Source: Shewanella holmiensis
GTDB lineage: Bacteria > Pseudomonadota > Gammaproteobacteria > Enterobacterales > Shewanellaceae
Assembly (NCBI RefSeq): GCF_025370255.1
Contig: NZ_JAMTCD010000010.1
Coordinates: 1 to 64,000 of the forward strand
Length of the DNA stretch: 64,000 nucleotides
Direction of reading: 5' to 3'
The notes under the pieces: generated by a model
Databases searched by the model: none
What the model was told of the DNA's origin: nothing
Seen by the model: the letters and a program-made list of their open reading frames with translations, nothing else
In this document: in pieces, positions 47,206-55,278 of the stretch
Layout of the letters: each line of letters begins with the position of its first letter
Position numbering within the stretch: the stretch's first letter is position 1
Made by a program: the position numbers and the translations under genes

Positions 47206-48143
47206 TGATCATTAATGGCATTGATACAGATATTGCAGTCATGGCTATTTGGGGCATTATTTTTGCCATCTTTGTGATGAAGTTATTTCAATCTATTCGT
47301 TTAGTGCCGACAAAGTCAGCCTACATAGTTGAACGATTAGGCAAATATCACAGCACATTAGATGCCGGTTTTCATGCTTTGGTGCCCTTTGTCGATAAAG
47401 TGGCTTACATTCACGACTTAAAAGAAGAAACCATCGATGTGCCCCCGCAAGAGTGTTTTTCTAGCGATGAAGTCAATGTCGAAGTGGATGGGGTGATTTA
47501 TATTTCGGTTACAGACCCTGTTAAAGCCAGTTATGGTATTACTGATTATCGTTATGCGGCCATCCAACTCGCGCAAACGACCACTCGCTCGGTGATTGGT
47601 ACCTTAGATTTAGATCGCACATTTGAAGAACGCGATTTAATTTCAGCTAAAGTTGTTGAAGTATTAGATGAGGCTGGAGCCATTTGGGGCATTCGAGTTC
47701 ATCGTTATGAAATTAAAAATATTACCCCGCCAGAAACCGTTAAAAATGCCATGGAAATGCAGGTTAACGCTGAGCGTGAGCGCCGTGCATTACTGGCTAA
47801 AAGTGAAGGTGATAAACAAAGTAAAATTAATCGCTCTGAAGGTGTAATGGCTGAAACCATTAACCGCTCAGAAGGTGAAATGCAGCGCCGCATTAACGAG
47901 GCTGAAGGTAAAGCCCAAGAGATTTTAACGTTAGCGAAGGCTACATCGGAGTCGATTGAGCGGTTAGCCTCGGTTATTTCATCTGAAGGTGGTCAAAGCG
48001 CCTTGCGGATGCAGTTAGGTGAGCAGTACATGAAGCAACTTGATGGGTTAAGTAAGCCGGGCAGCCGCATTGTATTACCGGGTAACCTGGTTAATTTTGA
48101 ATACTGGATGGACAGTATTGGTTTAAAAGACGATAAAAAGTAA
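47205..48143 (+). CDS. SPFH/stomatin-family membrane protein, second copy
   Basis: A 312-residue paralogue of the preceding protein with the same length and architecture: one membrane helix, SPFH domain (V-E-R-L-G-K-Y and V-P-F-V-D-K-V-A-Y) and a repeat-rich coiled coil with S-E-G-x-x-Q-R/N-I-N-R/E. The tandem copies are diverged, so they may form hetero-oligomers. It ends in a terminator, so nfeD plus both SPFH genes make up one operon. Confidence 0.92.
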   Translation: MIINGIDTDIAVMAIWGIIFAIFVMKLFQSIRLVPTKSAYIVERLGKYHSTLDAGFHALVPFVDKVAYIHDLKEETIDVPPQECFSSDEVNVEVDGVIYISVTDPVKASYGITDYRYAAIQLAQTTTRSVIGTLDLDRTFEERDLISAKVVEVLDEAGAIWGIRVHRYEIKNITPPETVKNAMEMQVNAERERRALLAKSEGDKQSKINRSEGVMAETINRSEGEMQRRINEAEGKAQEILTLAKATSESIERLASVISSEGGQSALRMQLGEQYMKQLDGLSKPGSRIVLPGNLVNFEYWMDSIGLKDDKK

Positions 48144-48156
48144 TTCAGATACGTTG

Positions 48157-48189
48157 AAAAATGGGTCAGTAAATACTGGCCCATTTTGC
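48157..48189 (+). terminator. Terminator of the NfeD-SPFH operon
   Basis: A long stem AAAATGGGTCAGTA/TACTGGCCCATTTT follows the last SPFH gene by about 13 bp and ends in TTTT. Confidence 0.85.
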
Positions 48190-48247
48190 TTTTATTGTTT
48201 GTTGTGCAACAATTTATGTACTTCTTACTTGTCAAGATAGAGGTTAA

Positions 48248-49366
48248 ATGCGGCCAAAAATTTTGCATTGTGTTGATGATAATAGCATGGGTGGGGTTAA
48301 CTTTGCGTTGCAAGCCTTGTGTGAATCGTCATTAGCTGACGACTATGATTTTGAGGTACGCTATGTCGATTTGACTCGCTTCTGCCAAATATCTACCTCT
48401 GCAGATATTATTTGTTTTCATGGTGCCTCTAGCTGGCGCAAACTTATCGGGTTAGTGTGCTTAAAACTGCAATATCCGAGTACACCTTTTATATTGCAAG
48501 AGCATCATTATAGTCAGCACTTTGTGGCGTCACAAATCCCCTCCGTCAAGCGCTTTTATCGTATGTTAAAACTGACATATGCCTTAATGGATTATGTTAT
48601 AGCCATTTCTCCGTCGCAACAACAATGGATGATTTCCAACAATCTTGTGGCAAAAAGTTCGCTAGAGTTTGTGGGGCAAGGGCGTGATTTAAGTCAGTTT
48701 TCCAGTAAAAATAATCAAGCTGTTAGCGCAAATCATCGGATGCCTATTCTTGCCGCTTATGGGCGATTTCATCCGCAAAAAGGTTTTGATTTATTACTGC
48801 AGGCTATGGCGAATATTGCCACAAGCCAGTGCCAGCTGAAACTTGCAGGTGAAGGGCCACAACTGAAGGTATTAACTCAGTTAGCCGAGTCTTTGCCCCA
48901 TGTCGAATTAGTCGGACGGGTAGATGATGTTGCCGATTTTCTCATGTCCTGTGATGCTGTGATTATTCCTTCTCGATGGGAACCCTTTGGACTTGTGTTT
49001 ATTGAAGCGTTAGCTATGCAAAAGTGGATAATATCAACTGAGGTTGATGGTTTGGGTGACCAATTGGCTGAGATAACATCTTTTTGTCCTAAGGCTTATA
49101 CAACCTCTATCAAGGGGGCTTCAGTCGTATCAATTACTCAAGCGATAGAAGCATTTATTAGTGATTGGCAAGCGGCTAAGGCATCCTCGATGGATGATTT
49201 AGGGCAAAACATGTCAGTGGATCAACAAGCAAAGCGTGAATCATCTTCAGCGGTAGTATGCTCGTCAGGCACATCATGTTCAGATGAACAGGCGTTATGG
49301 TCTATGGCGCAATGGGAGCAGGTTCAAACTCGATGGCGGAATTTGTTTACTAAAATACTGTCTTAG
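48248..49366 (+). CDS. Glycosyltransferase family 4
   Basis: A 372-residue GT-B enzyme of the GT4 type. The C-terminal donor domain has G-R-F-H-P-Q-K-G-F-D near 183, then K-L-A-G-E-G-P-Q, V-G-R-V-D-D-V and S-R-W-E-P-F-G-L-V-F-I-E-A-L. An unusual low-complexity Ser/Ala insert lies near 325-350. It is probably involved in cell-surface polysaccharide. Start after GAGG. No sugar genes are nearby to narrow the acceptor. Confidence 0.88.
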   Translation: MRPKILHCVDDNSMGGVNFALQALCESSLADDYDFEVRYVDLTRFCQISTSADIICFHGASSWRKLIGLVCLKLQYPSTPFILQEHHYSQHFVASQIPSVKRFYRMLKLTYALMDYVIAISPSQQQWMISNNLVAKSSLEFVGQGRDLSQFSSKNNQAVSANHRMPILAAYGRFHPQKGFDLLLQAMANIATSQCQLKLAGEGPQLKVLTQLAESLPHVELVGRVDDVADFLMSCDAVIIPSRWEPFGLVFIEALAMQKWIISTEVDGLGDQLAEITSFCPKAYTTSIKGASVVSITQAIEAFISDWQAAKASSMDDLGQNMSVDQQAKRESSSAVVCSSGTSCSDEQALWSMAQWEQVQTRWRNLFTKILS

Positions 49367-49596
49367 TATGACTACGCTATAAGTCATTTAATGGTGGCCG
49401 ATACAGTTACGCTGAATTTCAGGCTTAATTTATTCATCCAACTGCATGTACAGGTTTTAAGACTGCTTCAACACCTTACAAATGTGCATATACGACGCGC
49501 TAACATGCAACGTAGCTCATAGAGGTTAAATTCACCTCGAAAGATCTACTCTTGCTAGATACAATACGAAAAATGAATCGAAATGAAATCCTATAT

Positions 49597-50607
49597 ATGA
49601 ACCGTTTTTCTACCTTTCCAATTGCTAACCATGTATTGAAAAACCGCTTAGTTGTGGCACCTATGGCATCGCAAACGTCAACGCTTGATGGCAAGGTAAC
49701 AGAAAAAACAGTGCGTCATTATGCCAACCTAGCGCAATCTCAAGCTGCATTGGTGATGGTTGAGTATAGCTTTGTGGCATTTTCTGGGCGCAGTGAGCCT
49801 AATCAGCTTGGTGTGCATGATGATGATTGTATTAATGGGATTAAGGATATTGCAAAGGTTATTCATCAGACTGGTGCCAAAGCAGGTCTGCAGTTAACCC
49901 ATTGTGGTGGTAAAGCTCAACTTGATGTTTGCCCCGAGCTAATGGGGCCCTCTGGTATAACGGTTCCTGCTTATGATCGCATTTTACCGACTCCAAGAAT
50001 AATGTCGTTGAACGATATTTCTTCATTTAAAAAGCAATTTGTTGATGCAGCCAGAAGGGTTGAATTGGCGGGCTTTGACTTTGTGGAGCTGCATTGCGCA
50101 CATGGCTATGGTCTGAATCAGTTTTTATCCCCCCTGACTAACCAACGCGATGATCAATATGGTGGTTCTCAGCGAAATCGTGCAAGGTTAATCGTGGAAA
50201 TCATTGAGCAAATTAAGCAACACACCCAGTTATCGATTATGGTTAGAGTACCGGGGCAAGACCTTTACCCAGAAGGGCTTACCCAGGCACAAATTGTTGA
50301 ATCATGTCACTACTTTATTGATGCTGGCGTGGTGGTATTAGACGTGTCATCAGGTATTGGTGGCTGGAATCGCCCGAAAGAACGTCGCACAGAAGGCTTC
50401 TTAGTTGAAGAAGCTGCTTACTTAAAGCAAGCTCACTTGCAGGCCTGTATTATTGGTGTCGGCGGTATAGAAACCGCTGAATATATTGATATGGCAATCG
50501 CAAATCAGTGGTTAGATTTGGCTGCGGTTGGTCGTGCAATACTAAGGGGGCCGCAGGAATTTGCTCATAACGTTATGGGTGTAAAAAATGATGCACTTAT
50601 ATCATGA
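49597..50607 (+). CDS. NADH:flavin oxidoreductase, Old Yellow Enzyme family
   Basis: A TIM-barrel flavoenzyme of about 336 residues. Family landmarks are N-R-L-V-V-A-P-M-A, Q-L-T-H-C-G-G-K-A and E-L-H-C-A-H-G-Y-G-L-N-Q-F-L-S-P. N-Q-R-D-D-Q-Y-G-G-S and the C-terminal V-G-R-A-I-L-R are also present. The start at 49597 (M-N-R-F-S-T) matches the family length; ATG at 49573 is also in frame, neither with a strong ribosome site. Likely reduces activated C=C or related substrates with NAD(P)H. It is a single gene. Confidence 0.88.
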   Translation: MNRFSTFPIANHVLKNRLVVAPMASQTSTLDGKVTEKTVRHYANLAQSQAALVMVEYSFVAFSGRSEPNQLGVHDDDCINGIKDIAKVIHQTGAKAGLQLTHCGGKAQLDVCPELMGPSGITVPAYDRILPTPRIMSLNDISSFKKQFVDAARRVELAGFDFVELHCAHGYGLNQFLSPLTNQRDDQYGGSQRNRARLIVEIIEQIKQHTQLSIMVRVPGQDLYPEGLTQAQIVESCHYFIDAGVVVLDVSSGIGGWNRPKERRTEGFLVEEAAYLKQAHLQACIIGVGGIETAEYIDMAIANQWLDLAAVGRAILRGPQEFAHNVMGVKNDALIS

Positions 50608-50972
50608 TGTTTGGCATGACACCTTTATCTCTTGTCGCACAAGTAGGCTCAATTACTCGCGAGCCTACTTTCTGTATTTGATAGCATAATTTTTGCTAAT
50701 TATTATGCTCTTTAAAGTCCATATTTTCCTCACAACATCTCCTACAAGTCACTGAATAACGGCTTACGCTGGCTTATTTCCTTAGCCTTAAATTGGCTAT
50801 TTTTATACCTTTCTGATTGTATTGTCTAAATCTCTTTTTGCAATTTATTCGCATTTTGCAAAATGAAACAAATGATGTTAATTGTGATAATCATCTATTA
50901 TTCAATAGCTTAAATGTTGGCATCTTATGTGCTTTACGTTAGTCACGTTCAGCGAAAGATGAGACCATCAAT
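50608..50972. other. Intergenic region before the LruC gene
   Basis: About 365 bp, AT-rich. A partly conserved Fur-like sequence with a perfect TGATAATCAT core lies at 50880-50898, 75 bp before the start. No RNA or small gene was seen. Confidence 0.4.
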
Positions 50973-53147
50973 ATGAAATTAGTAACATTGAGCCCGTTAA
51001 CTCGTTATCCCTTCTCTGGTTTATTTACCTTAGGGGCTTTAACATTATCCTTATCGCAATCAGCACAGGCAAATGAACCTTTTGAAGCCTGTCCCCATGA
51101 AGCATTTATTATTCAAACTCCCGCCTCAAAACCAATTACCTATGGCGTTGATTTAGGAACCGGTAGCTATCTCACTTTGTCAGATAACATGGGCATTAAT
51201 GGTGCCTTAAATGGTACGGGTTTTAGCTTCAATGATAATTACTTATATGGTTGGGATTATGAGCATCAAACCATAGGTAAAGTGGGTAATGATTATCAAA
51301 TCATTCCATTGACCTTGTCAAAAGATGCAGCTTCAGCAACAGCGGGTAACTTTTTTGTTGGTGATGTCGCTCTCGCTGAAAATGCTTGGTATGGCTATCG
51401 TAAAAATACTGGGTTATTTCGAGTTGATTTAGATGATCAAAATTATCCAATGACGTTAATTCCTGGCAGTAAATCACTCGCCAGTTTTAATATTACTGAT
51501 TTTGCTTTTCATCCAACTAATGGTTTTTTATACGCAGTTACTAATGGTAAAGAGGGCCGGTTAATAAAAATAGATCCATCCACAGGCGGCTTTGATGATT
51601 TGGGTTTGGTGATTAGCGGTAATTCAAATTTTACCTTTGGTGCGCAGTTTTTTGATCCACAGGGCAATTTATATTTAAGCAATAATGGCACAGGTAATGT
51701 GTACAAATTGAATGTAGAACAAAGTGAGCCTCAAGCTGAATTGTTTTCTTATGGCCCCTCGTCCACGTCTAATGATGGTGCGCGCTGTGCTTTAGCTGAA
51801 GTGCCCGTTGGTGATGCAGTAGATTTTGGTGACGCCCCAGCCAGTTATGGCACTGTAATGGCGAACAATGGTGCCCGCCATGGCATTGTTGAGTCATTAA
51901 GATTGGGTGAGTTGAATGATAATGAAGCCGATGGTTCACCCGCACCTTTATCTGATGATAGCAGTGATGGAGTTGATGATGAAGATGGTATCAGTATGCC
52001 CACGGGCTTTGAGATAGGTGAAGATGCTATTTTACTGGTCACTACTTCCGGCCAAGGTGGTTTTTTAAACGCGTGGATTGATTGGGCGCAAGATGGAAAA
52101 TTTGATGAAGAAGATCGAATTATAAGTGCTAAAGCCATGTCCAGTGGTGTGCAAACATTGTTGATTAATGTACCTAACTGGGCAAAACCAGGTGAAACTT
52201 GGTCGAGATTTAGATTAAGTTCTGTTGCGGATATTTTACCGACAGGCGGAGTCAGTGACGGTGAAGTCGAAGACTATCCCATTACGGTGACAGAAACGGG
52301 TGTCACTATGACATATTATCCATCATCATCAGGGTTTACTACATTGGCCTATGAAGATTTGTATCCAGATCAGGGTGATTTTGATATGAACGATGTGGTG
52401 ATGCAATTACGTATTACCCAATTTGTCAAAAATAACCAAGTTAGACGAATTGGATTTAACGCCCAGTTAGTCGCGATGGGAGCTTGGTACCATAATGGCT
52501 TTGCTATTCAGCTTCCAGGCGTTGAGCGCAATAATGTACAAGAGTCAGCTATTGATTGGACATTACAAGGTGTAAAACAAACCCAGTCACCGCTTGAAGT
52601 GGGTCAAACCAATGCGGTACTAAAGTTTACCGATGATCTTTGGCAGCATGCTACTCGCGGTAACGGTTGTGAATATTTCAGAACCGAACCGGGTTGCGGT
52701 ACAAGTTATCGTGCTACATGGCAAATGACCGTACCTTTTGTGAATGCAATTGATGAAGAACAAATGCCGGAATTTCCATATGATCCGTTCATTTTTGCCA
52801 CACCTAATACCGATCATGGCTTAGCCGCTAAAAACATTAATGGCGGGAAAGAGCCGGGTCGCGCATTAGAAATTCACCTTAAAAATCATGCACCAACTGA
52901 TTTATTCAACCCCGCGTTCTTGGGGCAACGTGATGACGCCTCAAATCCATCAGCAGGTCAATATTTCCAAGATAAAAATGGTATGAGCTGGGCGATAGAA
53001 GTGCCTGACACTTGGCAGCATCCGGTTGAAAAACAGCGTCTAGATGGAAGCTATCAAGAGTTTGTTGATTTTGCCGCAGATGCCACAGGTACAACAAACC
53101 CCTATTGGTACCTTGCAGCCATCGAAGCATTGATTTTTGAAGATTAA
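50973..53147 (+). CDS. LruC/GEVED-domain surface protein
   Basis: A 724-residue exported protein. The signal peptide covers about 1-34 (A-Q-A-N). A propeller-like DUF6923-type region spans about 60-270. A GEVED region follows (about 285-435) with V-D-F-G-D-A-P-A-S-Y, D-G-V-D-D-E-D-G and S-D-G-E-V-E-D-Y-P. The C-terminal LruC domain (about 450-724) has Y-P-D-Q-G-D-F-D-M-N-D-V-V. LruC-domain proteins are cell-surface associated in several gammaproteobacteria, with unclear function. A Ser/Gly/Pro-anchored lipoprotein gene follows 51 bp downstream. Confidence 0.85.
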   Translation: MKLVTLSPLTRYPFSGLFTLGALTLSLSQSAQANEPFEACPHEAFIIQTPASKPITYGVDLGTGSYLTLSDNMGINGALNGTGFSFNDNYLYGWDYEHQTIGKVGNDYQIIPLTLSKDAASATAGNFFVGDVALAENAWYGYRKNTGLFRVDLDDQNYPMTLIPGSKSLASFNITDFAFHPTNGFLYAVTNGKEGRLIKIDPSTGGFDDLGLVISGNSNFTFGAQFFDPQGNLYLSNNGTGNVYKLNVEQSEPQAELFSYGPSSTSNDGARCALAEVPVGDAVDFGDAPASYGTVMANNGARHGIVESLRLGELNDNEADGSPAPLSDDSSDGVDDEDGISMPTGFEIGEDAILLVTTSGQGGFLNAWIDWAQDGKFDEEDRIISAKAMSSGVQTLLINVPNWAKPGETWSRFRLSSVADILPTGGVSDGEVEDYPITVTETGVTMTYYPSSSGFTTLAYEDLYPDQGDFDMNDVVMQLRITQFVKNNQVRRIGFNAQLVAMGAWYHNGFAIQLPGVERNNVQESAIDWTLQGVKQTQSPLEVGQTNAVLKFTDDLWQHATRGNGCEYFRTEPGCGTSYRATWQMTVPFVNAIDEEQMPEFPYDPFIFATPNTDHGLAAKNINGGKEPGRALEIHLKNHAPTDLFNPAFLGQRDDASNPSAGQYFQDKNGMSWAIEVPDTWQHPVEKQRLDGSYQEFVDFAADATGTTNPYWYLAAIEALIFED

Positions 53148-53198
53148 CTTTGTCCCATATCTGAAATGATTGGCCTAATTCACAATGAAGGTGAAAAT

Positions 53199-53795
53199 AT
53201 GAAATATGCAAACATGATCAAATCAAATCAAAGCTTAGTATTGAGCAATTCATTCAAAGTTGATAGAAAAACGCAACCTTTTTTGGGCGTCCTAGCCATA
53301 TCCATAATGTTACAGTTAAGTGCCTGTGGGGGGGGCGGTGGTGGTGATGAAGGGGCGCCTGCGGCTCAGATTACACCTCCAGCAACGACTCCGCCGACCA
53401 CTACGCCAACTGCGCCGGCTCCAACTCCGCCGACTCCGCCAGTTGTTGAGCCTGTGCCGGAGCCGACCTCGCTTGATGATTTGGTTGTGGATCCCGACTT
53501 TGATTTACAAGCCGCATTTACATTATCGATAAACGTCGACATTGCCAGCGGCAAAAGAGGGTATTTTTCTTTGTGTGATAAGTTTGAACAGCAAGGGCAA
53601 ACCATCAGTGTGAACTATGAATCGTGCTTGTTAAGGGGGGCGCTTGATAACGGCCAATTGACTGAGTCTCTTTTGGTCGCAAATCATCAACGTGACTTAA
53701 TGGCAGTGGTATGGTTTTATGATGGTAATCAGCCGCATTATGTTCATTGGCAATATGCCCTAAATGCATCAGAGCAACAGCTAGTTATCAATTAA
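53199..53795 (+). CDS. Lipoprotein with Pro/Thr-rich stalk
   Basis: A 198-residue lipoprotein. A long N-terminal region leads to the lipobox L-S-A-C (Cys about 43), then six glycines. A Pro/Thr/Ala-rich linker (about 58-95) follows, and then a folded C-terminal domain of about 100 residues with two Cys that could form a disulfide. The ATG at 53199 has GAAGGTGA upstream. It partners the preceding LruC gene, a pairing seen in marine gammaproteobacteria. Surface anchoring is inferred; function unknown. Confidence 0.75.
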   Translation: MKYANMIKSNQSLVLSNSFKVDRKTQPFLGVLAISIMLQLSACGGGGGGDEGAPAAQITPPATTPPTTTPTAPAPTPPTPPVVEPVPEPTSLDDLVVDPDFDLQAAFTLSINVDIASGKRGYFSLCDKFEQQGQTISVNYESCLLRGALDNGQLTESLLVANHQRDLMAVVWFYDGNQPHYVHWQYALNASEQQLVIN

Positions 53796-53934
53796 GGTGA
53801 GGCTGCGTCAGGGTATTTTATCGAATGAATATGGCGAGAGTTTGGAATTAATATCGATTGAACCTTATGTGATAATGAAGCCGTTTACTTTATATTAATG
53901 ATTAATATGCAGAACAAATTAACTTCAACACAAT

Positions 53935-53970
53935 TATGGGCTTAGTTATCAAGATTACGCCCATTTTGTT
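53935..53970. terminator. Terminator between convergent genes
   Basis: A stem ATGGGC/GCCCAT with inner pairing GTTATC/GATTAC (one mismatch) and a T-rich side lies between the lipoprotein and lysR genes. Confidence 0.6.
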
Positions 53971-53992
53971 TTATGTTTTACAATAAAAATGC

Positions 53993-54862
53993 TTATTTTA
54001 CTGTGGTTAGGTGCTCAATCAGCACTTTGGTCGCGTGGGATAGGTTTGCATCATAGGGATAGATTAAATTAAGGTCACTGAAACCAGCGCTCAACTCGGG
54101 AAGCACATTAACCAGTAATTTATTTTCTACAGCTTTATGCACAATAATTTCTGGGAGCAAAGTGATCCCCGCACCGCCCAAACAGAGGTTATAAAGTGTA
54201 TTGTAATCACTGCAGATGACTTTGTGATGAGCTGTGATAGTCGCTTGCTGAAAATTCCATTTTTCTTCGACTAAGCCATTTGCTCCCCGAAAACCAAGTG
54301 ATGATTGGTATTGTAAATCTTCAAGGGTTTCAATCACTGATGACTTTTCTAGGTAGCTAGGGCTGGCGTAAATCTTTCGTTCAAAATTGAGTAGTGTTTT
54401 AGAGGTAAATTGACTGTCATGGGGCTGATTAATATCAATCACTAAGTCTAAACCGAGACGGGCAATATCTTTAAATCCCCCTGTAATCACCGTGATGTCT
54501 AACTGTACTTGCGGGTAACTATGTACAAAGCTAGCAATTTGCTGATCGAGCATTTTGTCAGCAAAGGGAAGTAGGCCAATTCGAACGCGCCCTTGCACTT
54601 CGTTATATCTATTTTTGAATACAAACGATGCGTTTTTCAGTTGTTTGAGCAGTGGGGCAACTTGTTCTAAATACAACTCACCTGAAGGGGTCAGTGACAT
54701 TGCCCGGGTGGTACGGGTAAATAATGAGGCTCCAAGTTGCTTTTCTAATTCGGCAATACGGCGGCTGACTAAGGCTCTGCGGGTGTTCAATGACTCTGCG
54801 GCTTTGGCAAAACTCCCTTGCTCAGCAACTAAAATAAATAACTCTAAATCATTGATATTCAA
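53993..54862 (-). CDS. LysR-family transcriptional regulator
   Basis: A 289-residue LysR-type regulator. The winged-helix DNA-binding domain (about 1-60) has G-S-F-A-K-A-A-E-S-L and a turn ending L-E-K-Q-L-G-A-S-L-F-T-R, and a ligand-binding domain follows. LysR regulators usually control a divergent gene; here the divergent neighbour is uvrD, over 400 bp away, so the target is unclear. The class is secure, the ligand unknown. Confidence 0.92.
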   Translation of the reverse strand: MNINDLELFILVAEQGSFAKAAESLNTRRALVSRRIAELEKQLGASLFTRTTRAMSLTPSGELYLEQVAPLLKQLKNASFVFKNRYNEVQGRVRIGLLPFADKMLDQQIASFVHSYPQVQLDITVITGGFKDIARLGLDLVIDINQPHDSQFTSKTLLNFERKIYASPSYLEKSSVIETLEDLQYQSSLGFRGANGLVEEKWNFQQATITAHHKVICSDYNTLYNLCLGGAGITLLPEIIVHKAVENKLLVNVLPELSAGFSDLNLIYPYDANLSHATKVLIEHLTTVK

Positions 54863-55278
54863 ATTAGTTCAACCCTGTCACCTAAAGGAGGAATTATAGT
54901 AGTTTTCGTACTGGTTTTTGTCAATTTAAGCCCTCCACCTAATGACCTACTTGGCTGAAACTTAGGCAATAAAGTTAATTAACCTCAACTCGGGATAATA
55001 AACGTTTACCAAACAGCCCTTTGTCTTGCTAACGGCATTTCATTAACGTGCAATAGACCAGCTATTGACGTGTTTATGTGATTTGTATTCAAAACAACTG
55101 ACAAGCCTGCTACAAAATAAGCTAACTCTGTTGGATTCAGCTTATTGAGCCCATCTATTAACCAGAGTTGAGGTCAATTACCTTGTGGCAATACTTTATT
55201 GCCACATAAATCCACGGACTATCATCGCATCTGAGGTGATTTTGACGTTATAATGCGTCCAGATTTCTGGGAGGAAAA
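54863..55278. other. Intergenic region between lysR and uvrD
   Basis: About 415 bp. A TATAAT -10 element at 55249-55254 lies just before uvrD and the ribosome site GGGAGGA follows. No LexA box was found. A LysR target site is likely but not recognisable by eye. Confidence 0.45.
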
